Below the pieces are notes generated by a model. It searched no databases, was not told the origin of the DNA, and was given only the letters and a program-made list of their open reading frames with translations. DNA of 64,000 bases. It comes from Neptuniibacter sp. (GTDB taxonomy: Bacteria; Pseudomonadota; Gammaproteobacteria; Pseudomonadales; Balneatricaceae). This document shows, piece after piece, positions 63,179 to 64,000 of the stretch. Each line of letters opens with the position of its first letter. Positions within the stretch are counted from its first letter, which is position 1. The stretch spans positions 16,197-80,196 of the forward strand of contig NZ_JAAEQH010000210.1 of assembly GCF_024231755.1 (NCBI RefSeq), given 5' to 3'. The position numbers and the translations under genes were made by a program.

Positions 63179-63566
63179 TTCGCCCTCCTTTAACATCCTG
63201 CGTTGTATATCCTATAGCCCCTGGCGTACTGCTTACTTGTTCATACATCTCTTCAAGGGTGTTAACTACATGGGGAGATTGCCCTGCCCCAGAAAAAACC
63301 AAACGATCCCATACATTCCGCAATTGATACGGAAACATCTTCAGCTCCTTTTTCACAAAAAAGTGATGTGTGGAATGATTATGAGGAAAAGTGAAAACTC
63401 TTATCGGCGTACCATCAGGCCAAGTACGAGTACGCATGGTGAAGATAGAAACAAGATATTGGTGCTGAACACTGCTTACAGTGCTCTTAGGGTGCACAAT
63501 AACCTCAGCGGTTCCGACCCTAGGCAACAGCAACAAAAGTAACAGGCAAACCAGAATTCTGATCAT
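63153..63566 (-). CDS. Half-size periplasmic phosphate-binding-protein-like protein
   Basis: Starting at ATG 63566, the product has 137 residues with a signal peptide (IRILVCLLLLLLLPRVGTAE). The mature part resembles one lobe of PstS-like proteins: HHFFVKKELKMFPYQLRNVWDRLVFSG (in parts HHFFVKKEL and RNVWDRLVFSG), then VSSTPGAIGYTT, a segment typical of PBP_like_2 domains. It is much shorter than a transport binding protein (about 300), so it is more likely a sensor subunit than a permease partner. No ABC permease is nearby. First gene of the cassette. Confidence 0.75.
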   Translation of the reverse strand: MIRILVCLLLLLLLPRVGTAEVIVHPKSTVSSVQHQYLVSIFTMRTRTWPDGTPIRVFTFPHNHSTHHFFVKKELKMFPYQLRNVWDRLVFSGAGQSPHVVNTLEEMYEQVSSTPGAIGYTTQDVKGGRNVELLEIK

Positions 63567-63722
63567 ACAATCTATGCTAACCACATCCTGTGAATTAAAT
63601 ATTGAGTATGTTCTGAGCGACAACACCTCAAGTAGATCAGGTCTCATTCTAGACCAAAACAACACACAAATGTTGAAATTTAAGGCTTTTTATTAAGGGG
63701 ATACTAATAGATAGGAAGAGAA

Positions 63723-63798
63723 TGGCGTCCCATAGGGGGTTCGAACCCCTGTTACCGCCGTGAAAGGGCGGTGTCCTAGACCACTAGACGAATGGGAC
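63723..63798 (-). tRNA. tRNA-Glu (UUC)
   Basis: A 76-nt cloverleaf on the minus strand: acceptor GTCCCAT/ATGGGAC, discriminator G, encoded CCA; anticodon loop CTTTCAC in a CCGCC/GGCGG stem gives UUC; T-loop GGTTCGAAC is standard. The sequence closely follows E. coli tRNA-Glu. Identical to the copy at 63918-63993. Confidence 0.97.
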
Positions 63799-63824
63799 GC
63801 AACAAATTGTAAACTCCGAAGAGT

Positions 63825-63899
63825 TGGAGCGGGAAACGAGGTTCGAACTCGCGACCCCAACCTTGGCAAGGTTGTGCTCTACCACTGAGCTATTCCCGC
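63825..63899 (-). tRNA. tRNA-Gly (GCC)
   Basis: A 75-nt cloverleaf: acceptor GCGGGAA/TTCCCGC, discriminator U, encoded CCA; anticodon loop TTGCCAA gives GCC. D-arm AGCTCAGTGGTAGAGC and T-arm GTTCGAAC are standard. It lies between two tRNA-Glu genes and is probably co-transcribed with them. Confidence 0.97.
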
Positions 63900-63917
63900 A
63901 TACTTCCTTTAAGAGAA

Positions 63918-63993
63918 TGGCGTCCCATAGGGGGTTCGAACCCCTGTTACCGCCGTGAAAGGGCGGTGTCCTAGACCACTAGACGAATGGGAC
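63918..63993 (-). tRNA. tRNA-Glu (UUC), second copy
   Basis: Identical over the full 76 nt to the tRNA at 63723-63798, and flanked by the same short sequences (AAGAGAA before, GCAACAA after). It reaches almost to the right edge of the window, so the array may continue. Confidence 0.97.
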
Positions 63994-64000
63994 GCAACAA

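Larger units (their letters stand above)
63716..64000. repeat. 90-bp direct repeat carrying tRNA-Glu
   Basis: Bases 63716-63805 and 63911-64000 are identical by eye over 90 bp, including both flanks of the tRNA-Glu gene. This points to a recent tandem duplication with tRNA-Gly in between, or to gene conversion. The second copy is cut by the window edge, so the true repeat may be longer. Confidence 0.85.

Noticed and set aside
1..64000. Mobile elements, CRISPR arrays, prophage or integron signatures
   Set aside because: No transposase, integrase, repeat-spacer array or phage structural gene was seen in any frame.

Overview
The window looks like chromosome of a marine gammaproteobacterium of the Oceanospirillales/Alteromonadales type. 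Protein families (ThrH, YciH, type I secretion genes of the Lap type, PA2817-like protein, QueF, DNA polymerase II), the tRNA sequences with encoded CCA and the moderate G+C all fit; the genus is not determined. No phage, integrase, transposase, CRISPR array or rRNA was seen. Genes are dense and mostly intact.

Layout. 0.4-9 kb: a SigZ-type sigma factor behind a glutathione S-transferase gene, a GNAT acetyltransferase, ThrH, and a LysR regulator divergent from a coupled sigma-54 activator / HbpS-like / flavin monooxygenase trio. 8.2-13.6 kb: a TetR regulator and an RND exporter, LolA-like protein and outer-membrane barrel operon; matching operator dyads precede tetR and the exporter. 13.6-19.6 kb: two retropepsin-like paralogues (one with a broken active site), YciH with an unlisted 36-residue membrane peptide, a dGTPase, a MocR regulator, a lipoprotein and a zinc-ribbon protein. 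19.6-26.4 kb: a secreted DUF255 protein fused to a DsbD-alpha-like domain, two Cache chemoreceptors and a VOC protein. 26.5-33.5 kb: two complete LutABC-type lactate oxidation operons around one FadR/LldR-like regulator, with the same 18-bp operator-like sequence in front of both. 33.6-42.4 kb: a YjfB-like motility protein behind a good sigma-28 promoter, DNA polymerase II, and a complete mevalonate pathway operon (HMG-CoA reductase, type 2 IPP isomerase, HMG-CoA synthase, mevalonate kinase, phosphomevalonate kinase, diphosphomevalonate decarboxylase). 42.5-50.3 kb: type I secretion genes (ABC, HlyD, TolC) with two degenerate receiver proteins, one LuxR-type and one TPR-type. 50.5-59.1 kb: argG, a cyclophilin, copA behind a MerR/CueR-type promoter, a thioesterase, a nitroreductase, queF and a YadGH-type ABC exporter. 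59.1-63.6 kb: a tightly packed cassette of a half-size periplasmic binding protein, an outer-membrane barrel and a membrane PAS-GGDEF-EAL protein. 63.7-64 kb: tRNA-Glu, tRNA-Gly, tRNA-Glu.

The most notable items are the mevalonate operon (most gammaproteobacteria use the MEP route), the binding protein/barrel/c-di-GMP cassette as a candidate envelope-sensing system, the doubled lut locus with shared operators, the TetR-controlled RND/LolA-like/barrel export operon, and the small peptide gene behind yciH. All functions are inferred from sequence reading; no searches were run.
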